Positions 35,915 through 44,848 of a stretch of DNA of 64,000 bases are shown here, piece by piece. How positions within the stretch are numbered: position 1 is the first letter of the stretch; every line of letters starts with the position of its first letter. Origin of the DNA: Staphylococcus agnetis (GTDB lineage Bacteria > Bacillota > Bacilli > Staphylococcales > Staphylococcaceae). A program made the translations under genes and the position numbers. The notes beneath the pieces are model-generated. The model was not told where the DNA came from. It saw only the letters and a program-made list of their open reading frames with translations, and made no database searches. The stretch spans positions 1-64,000 of the forward strand of contig NZ_PPQF01000080.1 in NCBI RefSeq assembly GCF_002901865.1, given 5' to 3'.

Positions 35915-35928
35915 TGTAAACGTTTACA
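35915..35928. promoter_or_regulatory. LacI/CcpA-type operator of the rbs operon
   Basis: TGTAAACGTTTACA is a perfect 14-base palindrome fitting both an RbsR operator and a cre site. Both regulators may use it. Confidence 0.8.
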
Positions 35929-35973
35929 TATAAATTAGCACGCTTTTACACATTTATCAAATTTATATTTTTT

Positions 35974-36010
35974 CAATAAAAAATAAGGCCAAAACGATAG
36001 TCTTGACCTT
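35974..36010 (-). terminator. Terminator of the cstAB operon
   Basis: On the minus strand AAGGTCAA and TTTGGCCTT form an 8-9 bp stem with a G-U pair, then TTATTTTTTATTG follows. It is 23 bases after the cstB stop. Confidence 0.75.
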
Positions 36011-36032
36011 AAATAAAAAGTACATTACATCT

Positions 36033-37376
36033 TTATACGTTATTTTTGATTGTTTCAGGCATGGCTTGATACCCTTCACGAACGTTGATAATGTGTTGAA
36101 AGCCTTTTTGTTCTAAAATTCCAACTGCGATAGAACTTCTGACGCCAGATTGACAATGTACATAAAGCGGTGCTGATTTGTCAAAGTCTATTGCGGTTTC
36201 CAACAATTGACCGTGCGGAATATGCAACGCTCGGTTTAAATGTCCGGCTGCCCATTCTTTGTCATTCCGAACATCAATGACATGGGTTTCCTCACCAGTC
36301 ATTTCACCACTATGAATTGATGTAGTCACCATTTCAAATGTAGGCGCTTTATAACTTTTAACGCGATCAAATCCAATCAGTTGTAATGTTTGAATGGCTT
36401 GTTTAATGGTTTCATAGTCTCCAATCAGCTGAATTTCTTGATCGTAATTCAAGTACCAACCGATTTGGTTAATAAAGTTTTTATTATACGGCACATTGAT
36501 AGACCCTAACGTATGTCCACCATGATATGCTTCTTTCGAACGTAAATCGAATGCTGGTGTGGTCTTATCATTTTCAAGGTATACGCGATAAGGTTGAAAT
36601 CCTTGTGTGCCCCATTGATTAATACGCTTCATTTCAGCAAAGTGTTTCGGCGGCGCCGGTTGATCTGTTGTCAGCGCCTTTATAAATGCTGTCTTATCTT
36701 CAGCTTGAAACGCCCAATTGTTGATTTTTTCATAGCCTAAAGTCGACATTGGAATAGCACCTAACGCTTTACCACATGGACTGCCTGCACCGTGCCCTGG
36801 CCAAATTTGAATATAATCTGGATATGCTTTAATCATTTGAATCGATTCATACATCTGATTGGCGCCTTTTTCGGTAGACCCTGCGATTTGAACCGCTTTT
36901 TCTAATAAATCTGGACGCCCGACATCGCCAACAAATATAAAATCACCACTGAAGAGGCCCATAGGTACAGTTGCGCCACCACCAAAATCTGTTAACAAGA
37001 AACTGATACTCTCTGGGGTATGGCCAGGTGTATGCAATACCTTTAATTCAATATTACCTACATGAATTGTATCCTGATGACCCACAAATACAGTTTGTTC
37101 CGGCATATTGCGATACCCAAGACTTTCTTCACCTTCTTTAGACACATAAATGGTCGCGTCTAATCGATTGGCCACCTCACGAATACCTGAGGCATAGTCG
37201 GCATGAATGTGTGTTTCTGCTGCTTTCGTAATTTTGAACCCTTCTTGTTCCGCGAGTGCAACATATTGTGATAAATCCCGAATCGGATCAATTATCATGG
37301 CTTCACCCGTACGTTGACACCCAATTAAATAAGATGCTTGAGATAAGTACTCATTATAAAATTGCTTGAAAAACAT
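36033..37376 (-). CDS. cstB: Persulfide dioxygenase-sulfurtransferase CstB
   Basis: Oxidises low-molecular-weight persulfides during sulfide stress. The N-terminal metallo-beta-lactamase domain has ETHIHADYASG and VLHTPGHTPESISF (iron ligands). A degenerate rhodanese follows (TPAFDLRSKEAYHGGHTLGS, no active Cys). The C-terminal rhodanese has YVHCQSGVRSS (active Cys). This three-part arrangement and 447 residues match S. aureus CstB. It lies 11 bases after cstA. Confidence 0.93.
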   Translation of the reverse strand: MFFKQFYNEYLSQASYLIGCQRTGEAMIIDPIRDLSQYVALAEQEGFKITKAAETHIHADYASGIREVANRLDATIYVSKEGEESLGYRNMPEQTVFVGHQDTIHVGNIELKVLHTPGHTPESISFLLTDFGGGATVPMGLFSGDFIFVGDVGRPDLLEKAVQIAGSTEKGANQMYESIQMIKAYPDYIQIWPGHGAGSPCGKALGAIPMSTLGYEKINNWAFQAEDKTAFIKALTTDQPAPPKHFAEMKRINQWGTQGFQPYRVYLENDKTTPAFDLRSKEAYHGGHTLGSINVPYNKNFINQIGWYLNYDQEIQLIGDYETIKQAIQTLQLIGFDRVKSYKAPTFEMVTTSIHSGEMTGEETHVIDVRNDKEWAAGHLNRALHIPHGQLLETAIDFDKSAPLYVHCQSGVRSSIAVGILEQKGFQHIINVREGYQAMPETIKNNV

Positions 37377-37387
37377 CTTTCCGCCTC

Positions 37388-38449
37388 CTAAATAAATAGA
37401 TTATGTCGTGCCTGTTCCGTATCGCCGATATACGCACCTACACCACCATAAGTCACTTCTTCTCTTAATTCTTCTTTTGAAATGCCCATCACATCCATAC
37501 TCATCGTACATGCGATTAATTTCACACCTTGTTCGATTGCTTGATCGATTAATGCAGGTAACGTTTCAATATTTTTCTTTTTCATGACATAGCGCATCAT
37601 GACATTTCCTAATCCAAACATATTCATTTTAGAAATTGGCATAAACTCCGGTTGACTTGGTAACATCTTATCAAACATTTTCGCAATCCCTGTTTTCTTT
37701 ACCGGTGTTTGATTCACTTTTTTAAGCGCGTTGAGTCCCCAGAATGTAAAGAAAATACTGACATCACGGCCTGCAGCTTTCGCACCATTTGCGATAATAA
37801 GTGCTGCAAGTGCTTTATCTAACTCACCGCTAAATAACACTATCGTTGTACCATTTTCGGAGTGTTTGACAGCCATATCCTTATCTTTTGTTTTTTCAAT
37901 AATCGCATGAATATGATCCTCTTTTTCTTCTAAAGTGACTAAGGTATATCCTCTTTGTTTTACCCAACTTTGAATATCTTGTTTAAACCCGAGGTCTGTA
38001 ACCGTCACTTCAAGTTGTGTACCTTCTGGCATTTGCATCATTTCTTTATTGATTTCAACGATGGGTCCTGGGCATTGCAATCCACTATAATCACGTATCA
38101 CACGCTTTGATTGTGAGGCATCTTGTGATATAGATTCACTTGACGTTGATGATGCTGACTCAATTGCTAAAAAGCCACCATCTAAATTTACGACCTCATA
38201 GCCTCTAGTTGCTAATGCTTCAGCCGCGTTATGACTACGGTGGCCACTACGACAATAAATATAATACGTACGATCTTTTGGTAAATCGAACGTTTCGATT
38301 TGTTGTACCGGGTGCAACAACGCCCCTTGTACATGTCCGAGTTCATACTCTTCCGCTGTTCTTACATCTATAAGTTGTTGGTTTTTCGCCAATGTTTCAA
38401 GTTCATTTCGTGTCCAATCCGTAATATGTTGTGTTTTAAAGTTCGGCAT
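37388..38449 (-). CDS. cstA: Multidomain sulfurtransferase CstA (rhodanese-TusA-DsrE)
   Basis: Cytoplasmic persulfide carrier. Domains in order: rhodanese about 5-100 with YCRSGHRSH (active Cys), TusA-like about 120-190 with GLQCPGPIVEI, and DsrE-like about 200-353. ATG 38449 follows GGAGGAAT; the frame is open 30 codons further but runs through the promoter. The gene is divergent from cstR and carries two CstR-type operators. Confidence 0.92.
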   Translation of the reverse strand: MPNFKTQHITDWTRNELETLAKNQQLIDVRTAEEYELGHVQGALLHPVQQIETFDLPKDRTYYIYCRSGHRSHNAAEALATRGYEVVNLDGGFLAIESASSTSSESISQDASQSKRVIRDYSGLQCPGPIVEINKEMMQMPEGTQLEVTVTDLGFKQDIQSWVKQRGYTLVTLEEKEDHIHAIIEKTKDKDMAVKHSENGTTIVLFSGELDKALAALIIANGAKAAGRDVSIFFTFWGLNALKKVNQTPVKKTGIAKMFDKMLPSQPEFMPISKMNMFGLGNVMMRYVMKKKNIETLPALIDQAIEQGVKLIACTMSMDVMGISKEELREEVTYGGVGAYIGDTEQARHNLFI

Positions 38450-38466
38450 TTTATTCCTCCTCCATA

Positions 38467-38527
38467 ATACCTTTAGGGGTATCATAAAACAGAATGATAT
38501 AAAAGTCAAATACCATATAGGGTATTT
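38467..38527 (-). promoter_or_regulatory. cstA promoter with two CstR-type operators
   Basis: The minus-strand promoter is TTGACT (38509-38504), 17 bases, TATGAT (38486-38481). ATACC-TTTAGG-GGTAT (38467-38482) covers the -10 region. AAATACC-ATATAG-GGTATTT (38508-38527) covers the -35. Paired ATACC/GGTAT sites fit CsoR/CstR binding. Confidence 0.8.
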
Positions 38528-38589
38528 GACAAACTTCAAGTTCCCCTTTATCCTTGAGTTATTAAAATCAATTGGGGAGGCTAACGATT

Positions 38590-38850
38590 TTGATTTATGA
38601 TAAAAAATTAGTGAATCGCATTAAGCGTGTACAGGGGCAATTAAATGGTGTCATTAAAATGATGGAAGAAGAAAAAGATTGTAAAGATGTCGTAACACAA
38701 TTGAGCGCATCAAAAGGCTCTATTCAACGCTTAATTAGCATTATTATTAGTGAAAATTTAATTGAATGTGTCAAACAAGCCGAAGATCATGATGAAGATG
38801 CGCAACAATTGATTCAAGAAGCTGTAGAATTGTTAGTGAAGGCGAAATAA
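38590..38850 (+). CDS. cstR: Persulfide-sensing repressor CstR (CsoR family)
   Basis: All-helical repressor of 86 residues. Cys31 (KDCKDVV) and Cys60 (IECVKQ) are the pair that forms di- to tetrasulfide crosslinks in CstR. I choose TTG 38590 because GGGGAGG lies about 10 bases upstream and because the protein then starts IYDKKLVNRI like S. aureus CstR. It overlaps tauE by one base and represses the divergent cstAB. Confidence 0.93.
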   Translation: MIYDKKLVNRIKRVQGQLNGVIKMMEEEKDCKDVVTQLSASKGSIQRLISIIISENLIECVKQAEDHDEDAQQLIQEAVELLVKAK

Positions 38851-39605
38851 TGATGTGGTCTGAATTGATACTACTGTTTGTGATCGGTATCTTCGGTGGT
38901 TTTATTTCAGGGTTAGTAGGCATTGGCGGTGCAATCATCATTTATCCCGCATTGTTACTCATCCCACCTCTTTTTGGCTATCCCGTAATGACAGCTTATG
39001 TCGCTTCTGGATTAACGTCCGCACAAGTCTTTTTTAGTACGTTAAGTGGGGCATTTTCTGCGCGAAAAAAAGATGCGTTTTCATTACAACTTGTCCTTTA
39101 TATGGGAAGTGGGATGTTGATAGGAAGTAGCTTAGGCGCGATTGTTGCACATTTAATCAATGCTGATTTTGTGACATATGTGTATATTGGTGTTGCGATG
39201 CTTGCACTTGTTTTACTCTTTTTTAAAGTAACACCGCGTCATGAGACACCGACATTTCATCGACTTTTACTCATTTTAATCGGAGGAAGTGTGGGGATTG
39301 TGTCAGGTATTGTCGGTGCTGGTGGTGCTTTTATCATTACACCGATACTTTTAGCTGTATTTAAATTACCGATGAATACCGTTGTCGCAAATAGCATCGT
39401 CATCGCATTCATTTCATCAATAGGTACGTTCGTGACCAAAGCCTTTCAAGGCTATATTCCTCTAGATTTGGCATGTGCGATAGTACTTGGAAGTATTATT
39501 TTTGCACCTATAGGATTACATGTCGGACGCCATATCCCTAGTAGTGTTCAAAAAGGCATTATAAGCTTATTGATTATACTCGCCATTACACAACTTATTT
39601 TTTAA
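38850..39605 (+). CDS. tauE: TauE/SafE-family sulfite/sulfur exporter
   Basis: Membrane protein of 251 residues with about 8 segments and the repeated TauE motif (GGFISGLVGIGGAIIIYPAL and GIVSGIVGAGGAFIITPILL). It probably exports sulfite or thiosulfate made by CstB. Its start shares the TAATG junction with cstR, so it is coupled. Confidence 0.88.
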   Translation: MMWSELILLFVIGIFGGFISGLVGIGGAIIIYPALLLIPPLFGYPVMTAYVASGLTSAQVFFSTLSGAFSARKKDAFSLQLVLYMGSGMLIGSSLGAIVAHLINADFVTYVYIGVAMLALVLLFFKVTPRHETPTFHRLLLILIGGSVGIVSGIVGAGGAFIITPILLAVFKLPMNTVVANSIVIAFISSIGTFVTKAFQGYIPLDLACAIVLGSIIFAPIGLHVGRHIPSSVQKGIISLLIILAITQLIF

Positions 39606-39621
39606 ATACAGTAAGATAACT

Positions 39622-39668
39622 AAACAACCTACCACAATCACTTTAAACATGAATGTGGTAGGTTGTTT
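39622..39668. terminator. Bidirectional terminator between tauE and merA
   Basis: AAACAACCTACCACA (39622-39636) and TGTGGTAGGTTGTTT (39654-39668) form a perfect 15-bp stem between convergent genes. Confidence 0.85.
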
Positions 39669-39697
39669 ATTATACGCGCATGTGATGAATATCACTT

Positions 39698-41011
39698 TTA
39701 AATTTTAAATAAGTCATTAAAAGATTCTGCCATGGTCGGATGCGTGTACATCATATCACGTAGTACATCATAGGTTGTACCTTGTTTCATCGCTAAATGA
39801 ATGAGATTAATCAATTCCTCAGACTGTGCACCGTACAGCGATGCTCCTAATATGAGGTTCGTATTGGCATCAATAACCACTTTAAATAACCCTCGTGGGT
39901 CAGCATTAATTTTATGACGTGGTATTTGTTTTACCGGAAGTTGCCCTTCTTTAATCGTATAACCTTGTTTTTGTGCAGCGGTTGCAGTTAAGCCTACACG
40001 TGATAACGGCGGATCGATGAATACCGTATAAGGTATCTCACCACGGTTCTCGGTTGTACGTTGTCTTGTCCCAAATACATGATCATGTACGATACGAAAA
40101 TCATCTAGAGAGACGTACGTAAACTGTGGTCCGCCTTTGACATCTCCCACTGCATAAATATGAGGCACAGCCGTTTGAAGATGTGCATTTACTTTAATTT
40201 CACCTTTGTCACCAAGTGCGATTCCTACGTTTTCTAAGCCGATATCGGTATTCGGTGTTCGACCTGTTGCAACTAATATCGCATCTGCGTGAAATGCGCC
40301 ATTAGAAGTTTCAATGACCGCTTCTTGTGCAGTGTCACTTATTTTTTCAACCTCTACATCTGTCACAATACGCACACCTTTGTTTTCTAAATCTTGAATC
40401 ACTTCTTTAGCGATAGCGTCATCTTCATTGACGAGCACTTGCGTATGACGCTCAAGTACAGTCACTTCTGTACCAAAACTTGCGAAAAGGGAAGCAAATT
40501 CTAAGGCAATATAACCGCCACCAATGATGACTAAGCGTTGCGGTTGAGAAGGAAGTGCCATCACTCCCGTAGAATCATAAACAAATTGAGACGTCTTGAT
40601 GCCGTCAATCTCAGGTATCACAGGTGTTGCACCAGTATTAATAATTATCACGTCCCCATGTATGATTGTTTCCGCAGTCATACCTTCGATACGTACCTCA
40701 TGTTCTGATTGAAATGTTGCTTTTCCATCATACACATCGATATGAGGATCATCTGCAAGATTAAGATAATTTTTTTGATTTAACGCTTGTACCACTTCCG
40801 CTTTACGTGTCATCGCTTCGGTAAATGGCAACGTTTTACTCGCTTGGATTAATGTTTTAGATGGGATACAGCCAATATTGATACATGTACCACCATACAT
40901 TTTAGGGGATTGTTCAATCACTGCGACTTTTTTCCCTCTACTTGCCGCCGTTTTAGCAAATGTTTTTCCAGCTTTACCAAATCCAATTACGACAAAATCA
41001 TATGTTTTCAT
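39698..41011 (-). CDS. merA: Hypothiocyanous acid reductase MerA (flavin disulfide reductase)
   Basis: FAD/NAD(P)H disulfide oxidoreductase of 437 residues. It has an N-terminal FAD motif VIGFGKAGKT, redox cysteines in YGGTCINIGCIPSK, an NAD motif VIIGGGYIALEFAS, and VATGRTPNT. The C-terminal dimerisation domain has MMYTHPTMAESF. The older name suggests mercury, but staphylococcal MerA next to HypR detoxifies hypothiocyanous acid. It overlaps the regulator by 4 bases. Confidence 0.88.
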   Translation of the reverse strand: MKTYDFVVIGFGKAGKTFAKTAASRGKKVAVIEQSPKMYGGTCINIGCIPSKTLIQASKTLPFTEAMTRKAEVVQALNQKNYLNLADDPHIDVYDGKATFQSEHEVRIEGMTAETIIHGDVIIINTGATPVIPEIDGIKTSQFVYDSTGVMALPSQPQRLVIIGGGYIALEFASLFASFGTEVTVLERHTQVLVNEDDAIAKEVIQDLENKGVRIVTDVEVEKISDTAQEAVIETSNGAFHADAILVATGRTPNTDIGLENVGIALGDKGEIKVNAHLQTAVPHIYAVGDVKGGPQFTYVSLDDFRIVHDHVFGTRQRTTENRGEIPYTVFIDPPLSRVGLTATAAQKQGYTIKEGQLPVKQIPRHKINADPRGLFKVVIDANTNLILGASLYGAQSEELINLIHLAMKQGTTYDVLRDMMYTHPTMAESFNDLFKI

Positions 41012-41436
41012 AGTGTGGACTCCTTTAATATTTTTTCTAAAATTGTTCGTATTGTTTGTCCTTCATAAACTGCTTTTGACCGTGCAAATTCCGCATCATA
41101 ATAAGTAGTCATGAGGCCCCCTATTTCTCTTGAAATAAGACATGCATTTTCGGACGCTCCGGTTAATAAACGTTGATCAGTCATGTGTTGTGGGACGAAC
41201 ATGTCATACAAAGATGTTAATGACGCATCCACTGTGTGTTGATTGGCTTGATAGCCACCTTGCTTTCCACGGTGCGTTTCAATCAGCCCCGCTTCAATTA
41301 ATTGCGTTGTCACACGGCGAATTTGGACGGGATGTATACAGACAGACTCCGACAATGCCTTACTGCTCCATCGTTCACCCTTATGTTTCACTAAAAAACA
41401 CATCACATGAATGGCAATATTAAATTCAAGGTTCAT
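41008..41436 (-). CDS. hypR: Redox-sensing Rrf2 regulator HypR
   Basis: Winged-helix Rrf2 protein of 142 residues without the iron-sulfur cysteine cluster. Cys33 (ESVCIHP) and Cys99 (ENACLIS) sit at the numbers of the Cys33-Cys99' disulfide switch in S. aureus HypR. It heads the hypR-merA operon, with a large palindrome directly upstream. Confidence 0.9.
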   Translation of the reverse strand: MNLEFNIAIHVMCFLVKHKGERWSSKALSESVCIHPVQIRRVTTQLIEAGLIETHRGKQGGYQANQHTVDASLTSLYDMFVPQHMTDQRLLTGASENACLISREIGGLMTTYYDAEFARSKAVYEGQTIRTILEKILKESTL

Positions 41437-41449
41437 CTTATCACCTCTT

Positions 41450-41472
41450 AATGTAACTATTATAGTTACATT
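41450..41472. promoter_or_regulatory. HypR operator
   Basis: AATGTAACTA-TTA-TAGTTACATT is a perfect 10-3-10 palindrome beginning 13 bases before the hypR start codon, in repressor position. Confidence 0.75.
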
Positions 41473-41557
41473 TAAGCATATATCTATTCATTACACCACT
41501 TAAACGCTTTATAACGCTAAAAATTCCGGGTTAACATCGCATCCTTTTAACTCAAAA

Positions 41558-41585
41558 AGCCGACAAAATCCATTTGTACATGAAT
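41558..41585. repeat. Half of a family B hairpin next to the insertion sequence
   Basis: AGCCGACAAAATCCAT, a 6-base loop and ATGAAT match the left arm and start of the right arm of the hairpin at 24993-25034. The rest of the right arm is not recognisable beyond the insertion sequence. Confidence 0.5.
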
Positions 41586-41643
41586 GATATGCTCCCTATA
41601 AAGTAGACACTTAAAAAGTGAAAACTTTATAGGGAGTTTTTGT

Positions 41644-42345
41644 ATGAGGAAAAGTAAACTAACACTTGAGCAATATCACCAAATCTTTCGTTTATATGAA
41701 AAAGGATATTCCTTTCAATCTATTATCGAAAAGCTCAATCTAGATATCGATAAATCTGTATTATCGCATGCTTACAATAAATATATTAATCATGGTGTAG
41801 ACTCTTTGTTAATTCGGAGAACAAACTATACTTATACGGCAGAGTTTAAAAAAAAGGTTATTGAAGAACATTTAGTTAGCGGAAAATCCATGAGTTCAAT
41901 TGCAGCTAAATATAATATCCCCTCTCGTGAAACTGTACGAAAATGGATAATTAAGTATACTGAAGGAAAAGAGAATAAAAATTATTCTCCTATTCCGGAG
42001 GTCTATAGTATGAAATCAAAAAATACAACACTTGAAGAGCGTATAGAAATTGTAAAATATTGCTTGAATAACGGATTGAATTACAAAGAGACAGCTAAGC
42101 ACTTTAATATCAAATATTCTCAAATATATGCTTGGGTAAAAAAATATCGCGAACATGGTGAATCAGGACTTTATGATAGACGAGGCAAAGGTAAGCCAAC
42201 TGAAATTTTAAGTACAGAAGAACAATTAAAATTGAAAATCAAAGAATTACAGTCAAAAAATAAATTTCTTGAAATGGAAAATGAAGCTTTAAAAAAGAAA
42301 AAACAAATCGAAAGGCAGTTGATGAATCAAAAGTACGACACATAG
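41644..42345 (+). CDS. IS3-family transposase OrfA (helix-turn-helix and leucine zipper)
   Basis: DNA-binding part of the transposase, 233 residues. It contains two to three HTH units (LEQYHQIFRLYEKGYSFQSI; AAKYNIPSRETVRKWIIKY; ETAKHFNIKYSQIYAWVKKY) and a C-terminal coiled coil (LKIKELQSKNKFLEMENEAL). It is longer than the ~170 residues of many OrfA proteins because of the additional HTH. The A-AAA-AAG motif near its end allows -1 shifting into OrfB. Confidence 0.88.
   Translation: MRKSKLTLEQYHQIFRLYEKGYSFQSIIEKLNLDIDKSVLSHAYNKYINHGVDSLLIRRTNYTYTAEFKKKVIEEHLVSGKSMSSIAAKYNIPSRETVRKWIIKYTEGKENKNYSPIPEVYSMKSKNTTLEERIEIVKYCLNNGLNYKETAKHFNIKYSQIYAWVKKYREHGESGLYDRRGKGKPTEILSTEEQLKLKIKELQSKNKFLEMENEALKKKKQIERQLMNQKYDT
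42291..42297 (+). other. -1 programmed frameshift heptamer
   Basis: A-AAA-AAG with the correct codon phase for OrfA. The OrfB frame is open from this point, so a shift yields the OrfAB fusion transposase. Confidence 0.75.
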
Positions 42346-42353
42346 CCTCTTAT

Positions 42354-43196
42354 ATGACAGTAGACGAACTTAAACATCATTATCCTATAAAATGGTTGTG
42401 TAAAATTTTAAGTATATCTAGATCAAGTTATTATAAGTGGTTAAATCGAGAAACCCCAAGTCTAGAAATTGAAAACGAGAAGTTAAAAGAAGAAATTCTT
42501 CGAGTTTTCAATTTATCGGGTGGTATCTACGGTTATAGAAGGATTTATATCCATCTAAGATTATTCACTGATTTTCAGGTTAATCATAAAAGAGTACAAC
42601 GTATCACTCAAAAATATCACATTAAAGCTTTAATTCGACAAAAAAAGAAAAAATATGTTTCTAGCACACCCGAAACAACAGCTTCAAACGTGTTAAATAG
42701 AGAGTTCAAAATAGATGAGCCTAACAAAATTTGGTTAACTGACGTAACAGAGTTTAAATTAAGAAATGGTCAAAAAGTATATTTGAGTGCAATATACGAT
42801 TTAGGTTCTAAAAAAGTTATCAGCCATGAAATTTCAAAAAGAAACGATAACGAATTAGTATTCAAAACCTTCGACAAAGCTATGATAAATAATAACCCTC
42901 AAGGTATTCTTTTTCATAGTGATAGAGGATTTCAATACACAAGTAGAAAGTTTCAAAAAAGGCTTAATGAAACTGGCATGATTCAAAGTATGTCAAGAGT
43001 GAGTAGATGTATTGATAATGGTCCAATGGAATGCTTCTGGGGATTATTAAAATCGGAGATATTTAAAAGTAAGAAATACATTTTCAATGATTTTAAGCAC
43101 GCAAAGAATAAAATTAATAATTACATCAAATTTTTTAATGAGGATAGAATCTCATTAAAAATGGCTGCACTTATAGAAGCGCAGCCAAGTAACTAA
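42354..43196 (+). CDS. IS3-family transposase OrfB (DDE integrase domain)
   Basis: Catalytic part, 280 residues from the first ATG. An HTH_21 region (GGIYGYRRIYIHLR) precedes the rve domain with the three acidic residues in WLTDVTEF, FHSDRGFQYTS and MECFWGLLKSE. It is in the -1 frame relative to OrfA and is probably made mainly as the OrfAB fusion. No stop or deletion is visible. Confidence 0.9.
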   Translation: MTVDELKHHYPIKWLCKILSISRSSYYKWLNRETPSLEIENEKLKEEILRVFNLSGGIYGYRRIYIHLRLFTDFQVNHKRVQRITQKYHIKALIRQKKKKYVSSTPETTASNVLNREFKIDEPNKIWLTDVTEFKLRNGQKVYLSAIYDLGSKKVISHEISKRNDNELVFKTFDKAMINNNPQGILFHSDRGFQYTSRKFQKRLNETGMIQSMSRVSRCIDNGPMECFWGLLKSEIFKSKKYIFNDFKHAKNKINNYIKFFNEDRISLKMAALIEAQPSN

Positions 43197-43297
43197 CTTT
43201 TATTTTTTCCGTGTCTACTTTACAGGGTGATGTTCAAACTCTGATGGCTCTTTCAGTCCATATAAATGTATCGGGCTGCTTTTCATTTTGATATTAC

Positions 43298-43948
43298 TTA
43301 AAATGCTCTTTCAGCAAAAATTACTTTTGCGTTTTCATAACTCAAAATGACAGTTTGATTTTCATATTTAATTTCAAGCATTTGGTTCGTTTCATCTTTT
43401 TGTAAAATTTCTACCGTGTCACCCATTTGAATTGATTTACTTGAAAGATAAATTAATAGTTCTGTTTTGTCTCTGATGCGTTTAATAATCACTTTATCCC
43501 CTGCATCGTAATCAATTAAAGGTGTCTTGTAACGTTCTTCAAAGTCATGCCCTCTTGGAATCATACCACCATGTGGACATGTCTCAGGATATTGAAGCAA
43601 CTCATCTAAGCGCTCTACAAAGAGATCAGATACGCGATGTTCTAACACTTCTGCTTCCGCGTGTACTTCTTCCCATGTGTAATTCATCACTTCGATTAAA
43701 AATAATTCAATCAAACGGTGTCTCTTAATAATATCTAGAGTAGCTGAGACACCTTTTTCAGATAGCTTTACACCTTTATAGGGTTTTGTTTCAACAAAGC
43801 CTTCTTTTTCTAATCTTCCCACCATTTCACTTACAGATGGCGGTTTTATATTCAGAAACTGAGAGAGCGTTTTATTCGAAACATAATGCGTTTTTCCGTC
43901 GTGACTTAGTATCGCTTTAAGATAATCCTCTTTTTCCTCAGTTAACAT
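43298..43948 (-). CDS. mntR: Manganese-responsive DtxR-family repressor MntR
   Basis: Metalloregulator of 216 residues. N-terminal winged helix (VSNKTLSQFLNIKPPSVSEM), then a dimerisation and metal domain (HRLIELFLIEVMNYTWEEVH, EAEVLEHRVSD, PETCPHGGMIP), and a C-terminal SH3-like FeoA domain. This long DtxR form matches staphylococcal MntR/SirR. It is divergent from mntA, whose promoter has an MntR box. Confidence 0.92.
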   Translation of the reverse strand: MLTEEKEDYLKAILSHDGKTHYVSNKTLSQFLNIKPPSVSEMVGRLEKEGFVETKPYKGVKLSEKGVSATLDIIKRHRLIELFLIEVMNYTWEEVHAEAEVLEHRVSDLFVERLDELLQYPETCPHGGMIPRGHDFEERYKTPLIDYDAGDKVIIKRIRDKTELLIYLSSKSIQMGDTVEILQKDETNQMLEIKYENQTVILSYENAKVIFAERAF

Positions 43949-43994
43949 TTTTTCACCTCTTAAAAAGATTCACCTTATTGTATCACGAAACATC

Positions 43995-44045
43995 TTGACT
44001 TTGACAGATTTCATTCTATAATATAAATTTATTAGGGTAACCTAA
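43995..44045 (+). promoter_or_regulatory. mntA promoter with MntR box
   Basis: TTGACT (43995-44000), 16 bases, TATAAT (44017-44022). TTAGGGTAACCTAA (44032-44045), a 14-base near-palindrome, lies just after the -10 box, where MntR would repress. Confidence 0.82.
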
Positions 44046-44068
44046 ATTACTTAAAAGGTTGTGTTAAA

Positions 44069-44848
44069 ATGATTGAAATTAACAACTTAAACCTTACCCT
44101 TCAACATAAGCATGTTCTTAAAGATATTTCATTAAAGTTACCGTTAAATGGTGAAATTATAGGTATTATGGGACCAAACGGTAGCGGTAAGTCTACTTTA
44201 GTTAAAGCATTAGTAGGAGAGTTGCAATATAAAGGTACGATTACTTTAAACGGTAAACCATTAAGTCAACTCAAGCGTCATGTCGCATACGTGCCTCAAA
44301 AAATGACTTTAGACCTTGATTTCCCAATTGATGTTGAATCTTTAGTGTTATCAGGGTGCTATGGTGAAATCGGTTGGTTTAAACGGGTACCACACCAAAA
44401 ACGCCAACAATGTCATTTGTTGTTACAAGAATTAGAGCTATTCGATTTGCGAAAACGTCCACTACATACATTAAGTGGTGGCCAGTTACAACGTGTGATT
44501 TTAGCGCGTACATTAATGCGTACACATGACGTTTATATCTTAGATGAGCCTTTTGTAGGCATTGATTTCAAGAGCGAGAAAATGATTATCCAAAAGTTAA
44601 ATGCGCTCAAAGAAGAAGGCAAACTCATCATCATCGTTCATCATGATTTGTCGACAGCATCAGACTATTTTGATCGTGTCTTATTGCTTAATCAGAGTGT
44701 TCAATTTTTTGGTAATACCCGTGAGGTATTAATCCCATCAAATATTGAACAAACGTTCCTAGCCTCATTACATGTGAGCGAAGCCATGACACATATGAAT
44801 CAACGAAAGGAGCAATCTAACAATGGAATTCCTACAACATCTCGTTGA
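44069..44848 (+). CDS. mntA: Manganese ABC transporter ATP-binding protein
   Basis: ATPase of 259 residues driving Mn(II) import. Walker A GPNGSGKST, Q-loop VPQKMTLDLDFP, signature LSGGQLQR, Walker B VYILDEPFVG and switch His in IIIVHHDLS are present. It overlaps mntB by 26 bases; the operon is mntABC. Confidence 0.94.
   Translation: MIEINNLNLTLQHKHVLKDISLKLPLNGEIIGIMGPNGSGKSTLVKALVGELQYKGTITLNGKPLSQLKRHVAYVPQKMTLDLDFPIDVESLVLSGCYGEIGWFKRVPHQKRQQCHLLLQELELFDLRKRPLHTLSGGQLQRVILARTLMRTHDVYILDEPFVGIDFKSEKMIIQKLNALKEEGKLIIIVHHDLSTASDYFDRVLLLNQSVQFFGNTREVLIPSNIEQTFLASLHVSEAMTHMNQRKEQSNNGIPTTSR

Larger units (their letters stand above)
41591..43230 (+). mobile_element. IS3-family insertion sequence (IS150-like group)
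   Basis: About 1.64 kb with two overlapping-phase genes and imperfect 20-base terminal repeats. The left end 41591-41610 and the inverted right end 43211-43230 share 17 of 20 bases, ending CCCT(A/G)TAAAGTAGACAC. TGAT occurs just outside or at both ends, but the exact target duplication cannot be fixed. A 13-bp inverted repeat followed by TTTTT (41592-41641) precedes the first gene and can block incoming transcription. Both genes are intact, so it may be active. Confidence 0.88.
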
